Shown here: positions 1 through 8,239 of the stretch, piece by piece
Layout: each line of letters starts with the position of its first letter
How positions within the stretch are numbered: position 1 is the stretch's first letter
Source: Umezawaea tangerina
GTDB lineage: Bacteria > Actinomycetota > Actinomycetes > Mycobacteriales > Pseudonocardiaceae
Direction: 5' to 3'
DNA length: 64,000 nucleotides
Assembly (NCBI RefSeq): GCF_003002815.1
Contig: NZ_PVTF01000003.1
Coordinates: 310,001-374,000, forward strand
The notes under the pieces: generated by a model
What the model was told of the DNA's origin: nothing
The model's database searches: none
The model's input: the letters and a program-made list of their open reading frames with translations, nothing else
Made by a program: the position numbers and the translations under genes

Positions 1-197
1 TCACCCCGCAGACGAGCTACGCGGGCAAGGATGTCGTGTACTACCGGGAACGGCCCGAGGGCCTGACGATCGACTGGTACGTGCTGCTCAAGGGCGGTGC
101 GCAGGTCAGCGTCGGGTGCCAGTACACGCAGGCGGGCGAACAGCGGGTCCGCTCCGCCTGCGAACAGGTCGTCCGGACCTTGACCGTCACGAGTTGA
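1..197 (+). CDS. C-terminal fragment of a type VII secretion-associated protein
   Basis: Only the last 64 codons are present; the reading frame is open from base 3 to the TGA at 195-197. The fragment ends in a compact segment with paired Cys (VGCQY and SACEQ) and Trp-Tyr motifs. It lies directly upstream of WXG100 genes and rplM, the position held by the Rv3446c-type secretion-associated protein in mycobacterial ESX-4 loci. That assignment rests on synteny and general appearance because the N-terminal part lies outside the window. It is probably the upstream member of the ESX operon, since only 14 bases separate it from the next start. Confidence 0.5.
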   Translation, partial: TPQTSYAGKDVVYYRERPEGLTIDWYVLLKGGAQVSVGCQYTQAGEQRVRSACEQVVRTLTVTS

Positions 198-211
198 CCA
201 GGAGGGTCGGC

Positions 212-622
212 ATGACCTCGGAAGCGTTCGCCAGGTTCCGCGCGGACCTGTCGGCGGCCGTCACCAGGGGTCGGCGGGCCGCCGCGGCCGCGGGCGCGCG
301 CAACGCGGAGGCCCGCGACCGCAGCCGTGAGCTGGCCGAGCGGTTGCGCGCGCGGCAGGCCGCGCCGGGGCAGCAGCCCACCTCGCCGGACGTCCGGAGG
401 GTGGCCAACGGGTTCCGCGAGGAGCGCGGCCTGCCCGTCGAGCGGCTGCCGGACGGTGCTCCGCAGGAGGCGCCGGCTGAGACGGAAAAGCCGGTCGACG
501 CAAAAGCAAATTCGGAGACGCCGACCACTCTCGGTTCACGTCCGGTGGCCGGTCCGCGGGGTCAACTTCCCCGTGCGGGTGACGATGACGAGGACTTTTC
601 GCAAGGGCAAATCCTCTACTGA
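212..622 (+). CDS. small ESX-associated protein with acidic C-terminal tail
   Basis: This 136-residue protein is unrecognised. The ATG at 212 follows an AGGAGG-like ribosome site at 200-206; an in-frame GTG at 116 would overlap the upstream gene and is less likely. Residues 1-60 are Ala/Arg/Glu-rich and predicted helical, followed by a low-complexity middle. The last residues are D-D-D-E-D-F followed by exactly seven residues (SQGQILY). The protein encoded at 7681-8187 ends in the same layout (five acidic residues, F, seven residues). Both genes sit in type VII substrate operons, so a chaperone, adaptor or co-substrate role is plausible, but this is inference. Confidence 0.65.
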   Translation: MTSEAFARFRADLSAAVTRGRRAAAAAGARNAEARDRSRELAERLRARQAAPGQQPTSPDVRRVANGFREERGLPVERLPDGAPQEAPAETEKPVDAKANSETPTTLGSRPVAGPRGQLPRAGDDDEDFSQGQILY

Positions 623-774
623 CCGTAACGGCCTCACCCGGTGACGTTCACTAGAGCAACTGTTTCCGGCGAAGGCGCGACAAGACGGAACCGGCATGGC
701 ACTGTGTCCGTCGTAGGGGCAGTACAGGCTGAGAACGTGCGGCCCGATCCCATCTATCAAGGGGGCTTTTCCCA

Positions 775-1083
775 ATGGCACTATTCGCAACTGGCAGCCA
801 GGAGCTCTTGACCGCGGGTCAGGACATCGTCAGCACCGGCGAAGAGATCGACGGCATTCTCAAGAACCTGAACAACATCATCGACGCGATCAACGGCACC
901 TGGTCCGGTGCCGCCAAGGACGCGTTCACGGTGCTGAACACCCGGTTCGACGAGGACGCCAGGAAGCTGAACGAGGCGCTGAAGGAAATCGCCGAGCAGG
1001 TCACCGGCAGCGCGAACCTGTACGTGCAGCAGCAGGAAGAGCAGGCGCAGCAGATGAGCTCCATCACCTCGCGCCTCGGCTGA
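775..1083 (+). CDS. WXG100 family type VII secretion protein (EsxU-like position)
   Basis: A 102-residue WXG100 protein, the usual length for this family. Two amphipathic helices are separated by the W43-S-G turn motif, and the C-terminal helix is Gln/Glu-rich with Y83 near the end (YVQQQEE, close to but not exactly the Y-x-x-x-D/E export motif). Such proteins form helical-hairpin heterodimers and are exported by ESX systems. The partner is probably the WXG100 protein encoded 62 bases downstream. By position it corresponds to esxU of ESX-4, though the sequence alone does not fix orthology. Confidence 0.85.
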   Translation: MALFATGSQELLTAGQDIVSTGEEIDGILKNLNNIIDAINGTWSGAAKDAFTVLNTRFDEDARKLNEALKEIAEQVTGSANLYVQQQEEQAQQMSSITSRLG

Positions 1084-1145
1084 GTACCGCAGCTCCACCT
1101 GTTTCACCTCCTTCGGCTTTTTCTGATTAGGACTTGGGGAATTTC

Positions 1146-1430
1146 ATGGACATCAAGGTTGATTTCGGTTCGTTGGACGGTCTCGCGGGCGACATCGCCT
1201 CGCAGGCCTCCACCCTGCAGAGCACGCTCGAGAACCTGAAGAGCCGCCTCGCGCCCGCCATCGCCCAGTGGGAGGGTGGTTCGGGTGGCGCGTACCAGGC
1301 CTCGCAGCAGAAGTGGGACCAGGCCGCCGAGGACCTGCAGCAGGTGCTCGCGCAGATCGGCACCGCCGTCCGCGCCGCGAACGAGTCCTTCCAGCAGGGC
1401 GAGCAGCAGAACACCTCTCGCTGGGGCTAG
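1146..1430 (+). CDS. WXG100 family type VII secretion protein (EsxT-like position)
   Basis: A 94-residue WXG100 protein with the W42-E-G turn between two helices. The ATG at 1146 is preceded by GGGGA at 1136-1140; a TTG at 1134 lies in frame but has no better ribosome site. It is the likely heterodimer partner of the preceding WXG100 protein and lies immediately before rplM, as esxT does in mycobacteria. The C-terminus (QQNTSRWG) lacks an obvious Y-x-x-x-D/E signal, which usually resides on only one member of a pair. A strong hairpin follows the stop codon. Confidence 0.87.
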   Translation: MDIKVDFGSLDGLAGDIASQASTLQSTLENLKSRLAPAIAQWEGGSGGAYQASQQKWDQAAEDLQQVLAQIGTAVRAANESFQQGEQQNTSRWG

Positions 1431-1455
1431 ATCTTCAGTCACGCAGCGTGACCAC

Positions 1456-1489
1456 GCGGGCCCTGGAACCGTTCGGTTCCGGGGCCCGC
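1456..1489 (+). terminator. terminator hairpin after the WXG100 pair
   Basis: A 15-bp stem (GCGGGCCCTGGAACC, with its near-perfect complement at 1475-1489 and one T-G wobble) closes a GTTC loop 25 bases after the WXG100 stop. No T-run follows, as is common in high-GC actinobacteria. It separates the ESX operon from rplM-rpsI. Confidence 0.75.
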
Positions 1490-1522
1490 GCACGTTCCGA
1501 CCACTGGTTGGCGGGGGCCGTT

Positions 1523-1552
1523 TTGACCCGGCCACGACCCAACCGGTATCTT
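1523..1552 (+). promoter_or_regulatory. candidate promoter for rplM-rpsI
   Basis: TTGACC at 1523-1528 and TATCTT at 1547-1552, separated by 18 bases, match vegetative -35/-10 hexamers. They lie downstream of the ESX terminator and about 140 bases ahead of rplM, leaving room for an untranslated leader in which no known ribosomal-protein leader fold was recognised. Confidence 0.45.
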
Positions 1553-1695
1553 CCTACGTTGTTGTGCGGTATCCGGTGCGACATTGCGCGCCGCGTGTGT
1601 TCTGGTCCACTTGCCCAGCTCGTTCTCGAGGGGCAATCCGGCCTGGAGCAGCCGCCGCAATGTCCACCAGACGCAAGTGACGACGAGGTAGATCC

Positions 1696-2139
1696 GTGCG
1701 CACGTACAGCCCGAAGGCCGGCGAGGTGACCCGCGCCTGGCATGTGATCGACGCCCAGGACGTGGTGCTCGGTCGGCTCGCCACCCAGGCCGCGACGCTG
1801 CTGCGCGGCAAGCACAAGCCGACTTATGCCCCGCATGTCGACACTGGCGACTTCGTCGTCATCATCAATGCTGACAAGGTTGCCCTGACCGGCAACAAGC
1901 GGGACCAGGAGTTCGTGTACCGCCACAGCGGTCACCCCGGTGGTCTGCGCAAGCAGTCCTTCGGCGAGGCGCTTGACACGCGCGCCGACCGGCTCGTCGA
2001 GAAGGCGATCAAGGGCATGCTGCCCAAGAACCGCCTCGGCAGCGTCATCGGCAGCAAGCTGAAGGTCTACAGCGGCCCGACGCACCCGCACGCCGCGCAG
2101 CAGCCGCAGCCTTTCGAGATCACCAAGATCGCCCAGTGA
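1696..2139 (+). CDS. rplM: 50S ribosomal protein L13
   Basis: A 147-residue L13, full length for the family. Visible signatures are the N-terminal [15 protein letters not shown] segment, the [13 protein letters not shown] core and the GMLPKNRLG motif that contacts 23S rRNA. L13 assembles early into the large subunit. The GTG at 1696 has a GAGG ribosome site at 1684-1687. rpsI follows directly, the usual rplM-rpsI transcription unit, which here lies between an ESX-4-like locus and glmM as in mycobacteria. Confidence 0.98.
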   Translation: MRTYSPKAGEVTRAWHVIDAQDVVLGRLATQAATLLRGKHKPTYAPHVDTGDFVVIINADKVALTGNKRDQEFVYRHSGHPGGLRKQSFGEALDTRADRLVEKAIKGMLPKNRLGSVIGSKLKVYSGPTHPHAAQQPQPFEITKIAQ

Positions 2140-2168
2140 CCGGCGACGAGCACACCGAGGAAGTCACT

Positions 2169-2723
2169 GTGACCACCCCTGAGTCCGAAGTCGAGGCCGT
2201 CGAGACCGACGCCGTCGACGCCGTTGAGGCCGACGCCACCGAGGTCGACGCCGTCGAGGCCGAGGCCACCGAGATCGACGCCGATGAGGCCGAGGTCGAG
2301 GCCGCACCCGTGGTCAAGCACTCGCTCAACGGTGCCCACCACCTCGCGCAGACCGTCGGTCGGCGCAAGGAAGCCATCGTTCGCGTCCGCCTGGTGCCCG
2401 GCACCGGCAAGTTCACGCTGAACGGCAAGAGCCTCGAGCAGTACTTCCCCAACAAGGTGCACCAGCAGCTCATCCGCGAGCCCCTGGTCACCACGGAGAA
2501 GCCCGAGACGTTCGACGTGCTCGCCACGCTGCGCGGCGGCGGCACCACCGGCCAGGCCGGTGCGCTCCGCCTCGCCATCGCGCGTGCGCTGATCGCGATC
2601 GACATCGAGGACCGCCCGGTCCTCAAGAAGGCCGGCTTCCTCACCCGTGACCCGCGGGTCAAGGAGCGCAAGAAGTACGGTCTGAAGAAGGCCCGCAAGG
2701 CGCCGCAGTACAGCAAGCGCTGA
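2169..2723 (+). CDS. rpsI: 30S ribosomal protein S9 with acidic N-terminal extension
   Basis: The C-terminal ~130 residues are canonical S9: [14 protein letters not shown] near the start of the conserved part and the basic tail ending KAPQYSKR that reaches the P-site tRNA. The N-terminal ~45 residues are a low-complexity acidic stretch of repeated E-V-D-A-V-E-A-like units. The GTG at 2169 has GAGGAAG at 2157-2163; a GTG at 2136 overlapping the rplM stop would add 11 residues and remains possible. Actinobacterial S9 proteins often carry short variable N-termini, but this one is unusually long and acidic. Confidence 0.96.
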   Translation: MTTPESEVEAVETDAVDAVEADATEVDAVEAEATEIDADEAEVEAAPVVKHSLNGAHHLAQTVGRRKEAIVRVRLVPGTGKFTLNGKSLEQYFPNKVHQQLIREPLVTTEKPETFDVLATLRGGGTTGQAGALRLAIARALIAIDIEDRPVLKKAGFLTRDPRVKERKKYGLKKARKAPQYSKR

Positions 2724-2742
2724 TCGGACTTCCAGCTTTACC

Positions 2743-2785
2743 CTGCGGGAGCAGCCAGTTCTTCATCGAACTGCTGCTCCCGCAG
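2743..2785 (+). terminator. terminator after rplM-rpsI
   Basis: CTGCGGGAGCAGC pairs perfectly with GCTGCTCCCGCAG, and AGTTC with GAACT, separated by one bulged C and closed by a short loop. It lies 20 bases after the rpsI stop, so glmM is probably transcribed separately or by read-through. Confidence 0.75.
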
Positions 2786-2836
2786 TGCTTTCCGGCCCCT
2801 TTCGCTGTGCGGTTGATCACGGAGGATCCTCGGATC

Positions 2837-4171
2837 ATGGCTCGCCTGTTCGGCACCGACGGAGTACGCGGTCTCGCCAATGCGGACCTCACCCCCGAAC
2901 TGGCACTGTCCGTGGCCGCCGCCGCGGCACGGGTGCTCGCCGAGCACGACCGGACGCACCGCCCGGTGGCGCTGGTCGGCCGGGACCCGAGGGCCAGCGG
3001 CGAGATGCTGGAGGCCGCGGTCGTCGCGGGCCTGAGCTCCGCGGGTGCCGACGTGCTCCGCGTCGGCGTGCTGCCCACGCCCGCCGTCGCGTTCCTGGTC
3101 GCCGCGCTCGGCGCCGACGTCGGCGTGATGATCTCCGCCTCGCACAACGCCATGCCGGACAACGGCATCAAGCTGTTCGCCGCGGGCGGCCACAAGCTCC
3201 CGGACTCGGTCGAGGACGAGATCGAGGAGAAGATGCTCACCCACGACGGCCGCCCCACGGGCGCGGCCATCGGCCGGGTCCGCGACGTCGAGGACGCCGA
3301 GGGCCAGTACGTCGAGCACCTCCTCAAGATCACCCCGCACCGCCTCGAAGGCATCAAGGTCGTCGTGGACTGCGCGAACGGCGCCGCCTCGATCGCCGCG
3401 CCGGACGCCTACCGCCGCGCGGGCGCCGAGGTGGTCGAGATCAACTCGTCCCCGGACGGCCTGAACATCAACGACAACTGCGGCTCGACGCACCTCGACG
3501 TCGTGCGCGCCGCGGTCCTCGAGCACGGCGCCGACCTGGGCATCGCGCACGACGGCGACGCCGACCGGTGCCTCGCGGTCGACGCGCGGGGCAACGAGGT
3601 CGACGGCGACCAGATCATGGCCGTCATCGCCGTGGCCATGCGCGACGCCGGTGAGCTGACCGACAACACGCTGGTCGCGACCGTGATGAGCAACCTCGGC
3701 CTGCACATCGCCATGCGCGAGCAGGGCATCGCGCTGCGCACGACCGGGGTGGGCGACCGGTACGTGCTGGAGGAGCTGCGCGCCGGCGGTCTCGCCCTGG
3801 GCGGCGAGCAGTCCGGCCACGTCGTGCTCCCCGCGCACGCCACCACCGGCGACGGCCTGCTGACCGCGCTGCGGCTGATGGCGCGGATGGCCGAGACCGG
3901 CAAGACGCTGGCCGAGCTGGCCGCCGTGATGAGCAGGCTGCCGCAGGTCCTGATCAACGTCCGGGTGTCGGACAAGGCTCTGGTGGCGAAGGACGCGTCG
4001 GTGAACGACGCCGTGGCGCGGGTCACCACCGAGCTCGCCGACTCCGGTCGCGTGCTGCTGCGCCCGTCGGGCACCGAGCAGCTCGTCCGCGTGATGGTCG
4101 AGGCGACCAGCCACGAGGTCGCCGAGTCGGCCGCCCGCAGGCTCGCCGATGTGGTTTCCTCGGTGCACTAG
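2837..4171 (+). CDS. glmM: phosphoglucosamine mutase
   Basis: Converts glucosamine-6-phosphate to glucosamine-1-phosphate on the way to UDP-GlcNAc for peptidoglycan. The 444-residue protein shows all alpha-D-phosphohexomutase signatures: the catalytic serine in SASHN (S102), the metal loop DGDADR, the sugar loop GEQSGH and the phosphate loop RPSGTEQ near the C-terminus. The ATG at 2837 gives the typical [13 protein letters not shown]-terminus; ACGGAGGA lies 12 bases upstream. GlmS, which supplies its substrate, is encoded at 9976-11838. Confidence 0.97.
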   Translation: MARLFGTDGVRGLANADLTPELALSVAAAAARVLAEHDRTHRPVALVGRDPRASGEMLEAAVVAGLSSAGADVLRVGVLPTPAVAFLVAALGADVGVMISASHNAMPDNGIKLFAAGGHKLPDSVEDEIEEKMLTHDGRPTGAAIGRVRDVEDAEGQYVEHLLKITPHRLEGIKVVVDCANGAASIAAPDAYRRAGAEVVEINSSPDGLNINDNCGSTHLDVVRAAVLEHGADLGIAHDGDADRCLAVDARGNEVDGDQIMAVIAVAMRDAGELTDNTLVATVMSNLGLHIAMREQGIALRTTGVGDRYVLEELRAGGLALGGEQSGHVVLPAHATTGDGLLTALRLMARMAETGKTLAELAAVMSRLPQVLINVRVSDKALVAKDASVNDAVARVTTELADSGRVLLRPSGTEQLVRVMVEATSHEVAESAARRLADVVSSVH

Positions 4172-4187
4172 CGCGGTGACCGCAGCC

Positions 4188-4229
4188 CCCCGCCGCCGGG
4201 GAGTTCCGTCGTCCAGGTGAGCGGCGGGG
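4188..4229 (+). terminator. possible terminator after glmM
   Basis: CCCCGCCGC at 4188-4196 is complementary to GCGGCGGGG at 4221-4229, giving a 9-bp GC stem with a 24-base loop. The large loop makes this a weak call. Confidence 0.35.
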
Positions 4230-4280
4230 CCCGGCGCGGGTCGTGGTGACCGCGTCCAGGTCGAGATTCGGGGGGCGGGC

Positions 4281-4472
4281 GTGGTCAACCTGCTGTTGGG
4301 ATTCGTCGTCGGTGCGCTGGTCGGCGGCGGGGTCGCGGTCGCGGTCCTGAAGGCGAAGCGGCAGCAGCCGTTCCCGCCCAACCAGGGCTACCCGCCCCAG
4401 CAGCACGGCTACCCGCAGCCGCCTCCTCCCCAGGGGCCGCAGCCGCCCCAGCAGCCGCCTCGCCAGTGGTGA
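4281..4472 (+). CDS. small single-pass membrane protein with Pro/Gln-rich tail
   Basis: A 63-residue predicted protein. Residues 3-23 form one hydrophobic, glycine-rich transmembrane segment, followed by a short basic stretch (KAKRQQ) and a tail of repeated G-Y-P-P-Q-like units. The GTG at 4281 is preceded by a G-rich tract that can serve as ribosome site. No family was recognised. It sits between glmM and the second type VII substrate operon. Similar Pro-Gln-Gly-Tyr tails occur on the membrane protein encoded at 8240-8941. The coding bias and membrane topology support it as a real gene, with function unknown. Confidence 0.55.
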   Translation: MVNLLLGFVVGALVGGGVAVAVLKAKRQQPFPPNQGYPPQQHGYPQPPPPQGPQPPQQPPRQW

Positions 4473-4619
4473 TCCGCTGCCGGCCGCGCCCGGTGGCTGT
4501 TTACTAAGGCAACCGACTGTCCCAACCGGCCTCCGCACGGCCGTTGGGCTGGGAGTCTTGGGCGGAACCCGGAGCGACATGGCCGCGTCTCACCGGGGAC
4601 AAAGGGGAGGCAGGAGCAC

Positions 4620-4928
4620 ATGGCGGGTTACCAGGCCAATGCGGGCGAGATGATGTCGTCGGCGACCACCATCCAGGGGGTCGCCTCCGACGTCGAGGAG
4701 TACAAGGCGAAGGTCTCGGCGAGCGCGGTGTCGGCCGCCGACTTCGGTCGCGCGCACACCGCGGGCGGTTCGCGCTACCTCGCCGGGCTGCCGAAGATCG
4801 CCGAGGCGGTCGGCGCCCACTCCGCCGCGTTGAAGGGCCTCTCCGACAAGCTCCGCAACTCCGCCAACGGGTACGACTGGTCCGACACGGCGAACGCGCA
4901 GAACCTCGCCAACACCGGGGGCAAGTGA
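4620..4928 (+). CDS. EspC-like type VII secretion substrate
   Basis: A 102-residue helical protein resembling the ESX EspC-type family (DUF2580-like): an N-terminal helix from about residue 5, a G-G turn near residue 50 and a C-terminal helix. It ends with Y85-D-W-S-D89, an exact Y-x-x-x-D/E type VII export signal. The ATG at 4620 follows AGGAG. Its TGA overlaps the ATG of the next gene, so the pair is translationally coupled and the products are probably co-exported. No catalytic motif is visible; family assignment is by pattern only. Confidence 0.72.
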   Translation: MAGYQANAGEMMSSATTIQGVASDVEEYKAKVSASAVSAADFGRAHTAGGSRYLAGLPKIAEAVGAHSAALKGLSDKLRNSANGYDWSDTANAQNLANTGGK

Positions 4929-7684
4929 TGGCTACTCCGTCCTGGGAAGACGTGAAGAAGGTCGTCGACAACCCCGCGGTGTCCACGGAGGACAAGAAGG
5001 CCCTCCTGCTGGCGTACTACACCAACGACGTCAAGGACGACATCACCGGTACGCACAACGACGAGCTCGAGGAGTACCTCGACGACTACGACATCTCGTG
5101 GGGCGACGGCCAGTGGCAGGCGACCAAGGACGCGATGCCGTGGGCGGACAGCTCGGAAGACCGGCTGAACAGCGCCTACGACAAGGGCAAGAAGGCCGCG
5201 GACGAGGGTGACGCGCGCAACGCCCAGCACGAGAAGGACAAGAAGGCCGGGCAGGACGTCCTGGACGGCTCCGCGCAGCGGGCGTCCGACGGCGGCGCCG
5301 GTGTCGCGAACTCCAACCAGCTGCTGGACGCGGGCAAGCCGGGCCTGAAGTACTTCGAGAACTTCCTGCCGGTGTACCAGTCCGCGCTGTCGGTCATCGA
5401 CGGCGGCAAGGTCGACACGTCGGTCGACAACATGCACCGCCGCTACGACGAGCAGCGCGACATCGACTTCCACAAGATCGACATCGACATCGTCGAGCTG
5501 CACCAGGTCGCCCAGGACTCCCGCGACCGGCAGGGCGACGCCGAGAAGTCGATGAGCAAGCTCTGGTCCGGCTGGACGGGCAAGGCCGCCGACGCGTCGC
5601 GGAAGTTCGTGACCGACATGTCGAGCCGGGCCGCCACGCACGCCGAGGCCGTCGACCACATCGCCGAGGTCACCAGGGCCGCCTGCCACACCGTGTCCGG
5701 ACTGGTGAACACCAAGGCCAGGACCATCCTCGAGGGCGTCCGGAACGTCAACGACATCGCGGGCCTGAGCCCCGACCAGATCAAGCAGGTCATCGACGGC
5801 GTGTTCTCCGAGGACGAGGCGCTGCTGCGGCGGGTCGCGGGCTTCGTGAAGTTCACGATCGACGACGGCGCCTGCGACGGCGACGTGTGGAAGGAGCAGG
5901 TCCGCAAGGAGTCCATGAAGTGGCTCAAGGGGACCTTCAAGCCCGACGTCGACGGCAAGTACGAGCAGTTCGACGCGATCTGCAAGTCCACCAAGGAGTC
6001 GGTCGACAAGGCGTGGGAAGAGGTCGGCAAGCAGGTCGACGCCTTCAACACCAAGCCGTTCGACCCGCCGAAGCAGGACGCGCCGCCGAAGCAGGACAAC
6101 CCGCCCGCCAAGGACCACAGCGGCACCGGGAGCACCGGGACGAGCGGCACCGGCGGCACCGGGACCGGTGGCGGTGGCACCGGTGGCGGCGGCACGGGCG
6201 GTGGAGGTACCGGCGGTGGCGGCGGTGGGACCCCGCCGAGCACGCCGTCCATCCCGGAGATGCCGAAGCCGGAGAACCCGCTCGACAAGAACGGCGACGG
6301 GATCCCCGACGACGCCAACGGCGACGGCAAACCGGACGACCCGTCGGGCAGCGGCGGTGGTGGCGGTGGTGACGGCAAGGGCGAGGAGAAGAAGCCCGAG
6401 AGCGTCACGATCACCAGCGGTGCCAACGAGATCAAGGTCACGGAGCCGGACTCGCGCGGCCACGTGAAGATCACCGTCGACACGCCGAACTCGCCGCCGA
6501 AGACCTACGACCTCGACTTCAGCAAGAACCCCGAGGCGGCCAAGGCGCTGATGGGCGCGAACGGGGCGGCGGCGATCTCCCAGGCCCTCTCCGGCCAGGG
6601 CGGCGCCGGTGCCGGAGCGGGTGCGGGCACCACGCCCGGCAGCGCCCCGTCGGCCGGTGGCGCGACGCCGGTCGAGGCGGGCGCCGACGGCAAGGCCGTG
6701 ATCGAGCTCGACGGCCTGACCATCACGACCGAGATCGACCCGCTGACCGGCGAGGTCAACATCTCGGTCGACGACGGCACGGGCGAGCCGCAGCAGTACG
6801 GCCTGGAGTTCGGCGACGACGACGGGTCCTCCGACCCCGAGGGCACCGACAAGTCCGGCGCCGACCGGGGACGGCCGGACTTCAGCACGATGCCCGCGTA
6901 CGACAGCGGGCCGGGCTCCACCGACCCCGCGTTCGCCCAGGACGGCGGGCAGAGCCTCGGCGACCGCGTCTTCGAGCGCGAGTTCGGTGGCGGCCAGAGC
7001 TTCGGCGAGCCCGCGTTCGAGCGCGAGTTCGGTGGCCAGAGCTTCGCCGACCAGGGTTTCGGCGGGCAGGGTTTCGCCGACCAGGGCGGCCAGAGCTTCG
7101 CGGAACCGGCGCAGGCCCAGCAGTACGGCGGTCAGGGCTTCACCGACTCGGCGTTCGCGCAGAGCTTCAGCGAGCAGGGCTTCACCGATCCCGGGTTCGC
7201 GCAGCCGACGCCCGCGGCCGGGTTCAGCGAGCCCTTCGCGGGCGGGTTCTCCTCGTCCGACGGCGGCACGACGTCCACGGCGGGCGCCTCGGCGTTGGGG
7301 GACAGCAGCTTCGACCGCGCGGACTCCATGATCGGCCCGCAGGTCCCGCCGGCGGCCGCGGGCCCCGACCCGATGTGGGGTCCGCCGACGCCGAGCGGTG
7401 ACGCGAGCCTCGCCGACACCACCGCGGCGCAGGCGGGTCAGCCCGGCTCGGCCACGCTGCCGTCCATCGGGGACGGTGCGGGCCAGGGTCAGGCCGTGCC
7501 TCCCGCGGGCGGCATGATGGGCGGCGGGATGATGGGCGGCGGCCAGCCCGGCGGAGGGCAGCAGGGCGGCAGCGGTGACTCCGAGCGCGGCGCGAGCCAG
7601 TGGCGCACCACGGGGTCGCTGTTCGACGACGAGGCCGGCCTCGGTCGGCTCCAGGGCGTGCTCGGGGAGGACAACGCGAGATGA
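4928..7684 (+). CDS. giant WXG-type type VII secreted protein with calcium-binding-like and FGG repeats
   Basis: A 918-residue protein starting at the ATG that overlaps the preceding stop. Residues 1-120 are charged and helical. About 180-260 is a WXG100-like hairpin with W213-S-G-W-T-G, and 260-380 is a further helical domain. About 395-435 is a Gly/Thr linker, followed near 453-471 by D-x-N-x-D-G repeats of the thrombospondin type 3 / dockerin kind, likely Ca2+-binding. Small beta-type repeats follow, then a Gly-Gln-Ser-Phe (FGG, FADQ, FGEP) repeat region, and a C-terminus with GASQWRTTGSLFDDE that resembles tails of other large actinomycete ESX proteins. No nuclease, ADP-ribosyl or other toxin domain was recognised. 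Probably exported and surface-exposed. Confidence 0.75.
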   Translation: MATPSWEDVKKVVDNPAVSTEDKKALLLAYYTNDVKDDITGTHNDELEEYLDDYDISWGDGQWQATKDAMPWADSSEDRLNSAYDKGKKAADEGDARNAQHEKDKKAGQDVLDGSAQRASDGGAGVANSNQLLDAGKPGLKYFENFLPVYQSALSVIDGGKVDTSVDNMHRRYDEQRDIDFHKIDIDIVELHQVAQDSRDRQGDAEKSMSKLWSGWTGKAADASRKFVTDMSSRAATHAEAVDHIAEVTRAACHTVSGLVNTKARTILEGVRNVNDIAGLSPDQIKQVIDGVFSEDEALLRRVAGFVKFTIDDGACDGDVWKEQVRKESMKWLKGTFKPDVDGKYEQFDAICKSTKESVDKAWEEVGKQVDAFNTKPFDPPKQDAPPKQDNPPAKDHSGTGSTGTSGTGGTGTGGGGTGGGGTGGGGTGGGGGGTPPSTPSIPEMPKPENPLDKNGDGIPDDANGDGKPDDPSGSGGGGGGDGKGEEKKPESVTITSGANEIKVTEPDSRGHVKITVDTPNSPPKTYDLDFSKNPEAAKALMGANGAAAISQALSGQGGAGAGAGAGTTPGSAPSAGGATPVEAGADGKAVIELDGLTITTEIDPLTGEVNISVDDGTGEPQQYGLEFGDDDGSSDPEGTDKSGADRGRPDFSTMPAYDSGPGSTDPAFAQDGGQSLGDRVFEREFGGGQSFGEPAFEREFGGQSFADQGFGGQGFADQGGQSFAEPAQAQQYGGQGFTDSAFAQSFSEQGFTDPGFAQPTPAAGFSEPFAGGFSSSDGGTTSTAGASALGDSSFDRADSMIGPQVPPAAAGPDPMWGPPTPSGDASLADTTAAQAGQPGSATLPSIGDGAGQGQAVPPAGGMMGGGMMGGGQPGGGQQGGSGDSERGASQWRTTGSLFDDEAGLGRLQGVLGEDNAR

Positions 7685-8187
7685 CCGGTTTCGAGTCGCT
7701 GGAGAGCGTCAAGCGCAAGCTCGCGGGGATCACGTCGGAGCACTCGGCGCGGATGGAGCTCGCCACCCGCAAGCTCGCCGAGACCGACAAGGCGACCGCC
7801 GAGAGCCACAAGGAGTTCGTCGACAAGCAGAAGCGCGTCGTCGAACGCCTGCGCGAGATGGCGAAGGCCCAGCGCGAGGGCGCGGCCAAGAAGCCCGACA
7901 GCGAGCTCAACTTCGTGGTCGACGACGAGTCCGGGCCGGACGAGCTGGCGGAGGAGATCGCCGCGCTGGAGCGCGCCCGGATCGCCCGCGCCTCGCGGAC
8001 CGAGGAGGGCTCGTTCCTCCAGGCCGCCCCGTCCGCGGGCCCGAGCCGCTGGGGCCGCGAGCACCCGGCGCCCGAACCCGTCGCGCAGGCCCCGGTCCGG
8101 CCGCTCCCGCCGGTCCGCCAGCCGCCGCCGCGCCGCCCGGTGACCGATGACGACGACGACTTCGGCAACGAGAGCTACCTCACCTGA
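7681..8187 (+). CDS. ESX-operon coiled-coil protein with acidic C-terminal tail
   Basis: A 168-residue protein whose ATG overlaps the stop of the giant WXG-type gene by 4 bp. Residues 1-75 are a Lys/Glu/Arg-rich helix suited to a coiled coil, the middle is acidic then Pro/Arg-rich, and the end is D-D-D-D-D-F plus seven residues (GNESYLT). This repeats the tail layout of the protein encoded at 212-622. Strict coupling to the WXG-type protein suggests a partner or chaperone for secretion. No named family was recognised. Confidence 0.68.
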   Translation: MTGFESLESVKRKLAGITSEHSARMELATRKLAETDKATAESHKEFVDKQKRVVERLREMAKAQREGAAKKPDSELNFVVDDESGPDELAEEIAALERARIARASRTEEGSFLQAAPSAGPSRWGREHPAPEPVAQAPVRPLPPVRQPPPRRPVTDDDDDFGNESYLT

Positions 8188-8199
8188 GCCGGTGAACAG

Positions 8200-8233
8200 C
8201 AAGGGCCTCCCCGCCACGGCGGGGAGGCCCTTG
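8200..8233. terminator. bidirectional terminator
   Basis: A near-continuous 15-bp stem (CAAGGGCCTCCCCGC with its complement) closed by CACG lies between the convergent acidic-tail gene and the minus-strand membrane protein gene, so it can terminate both. Confidence 0.8.
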
Positions 8234-8239
8234 TCACGT

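Noticed and set aside
2738-4381. A 547-codon minus-strand frame over glmM
   Set aside because: It lacks any recognisable motif and lies antisense to the fully supported glmM.
4928-7684. Polymorphic toxin with immunity gene
   Set aside because: No toxin domain is visible at the C-terminus and the coupled downstream gene resembles an ESX accessory protein rather than an immunity protein.
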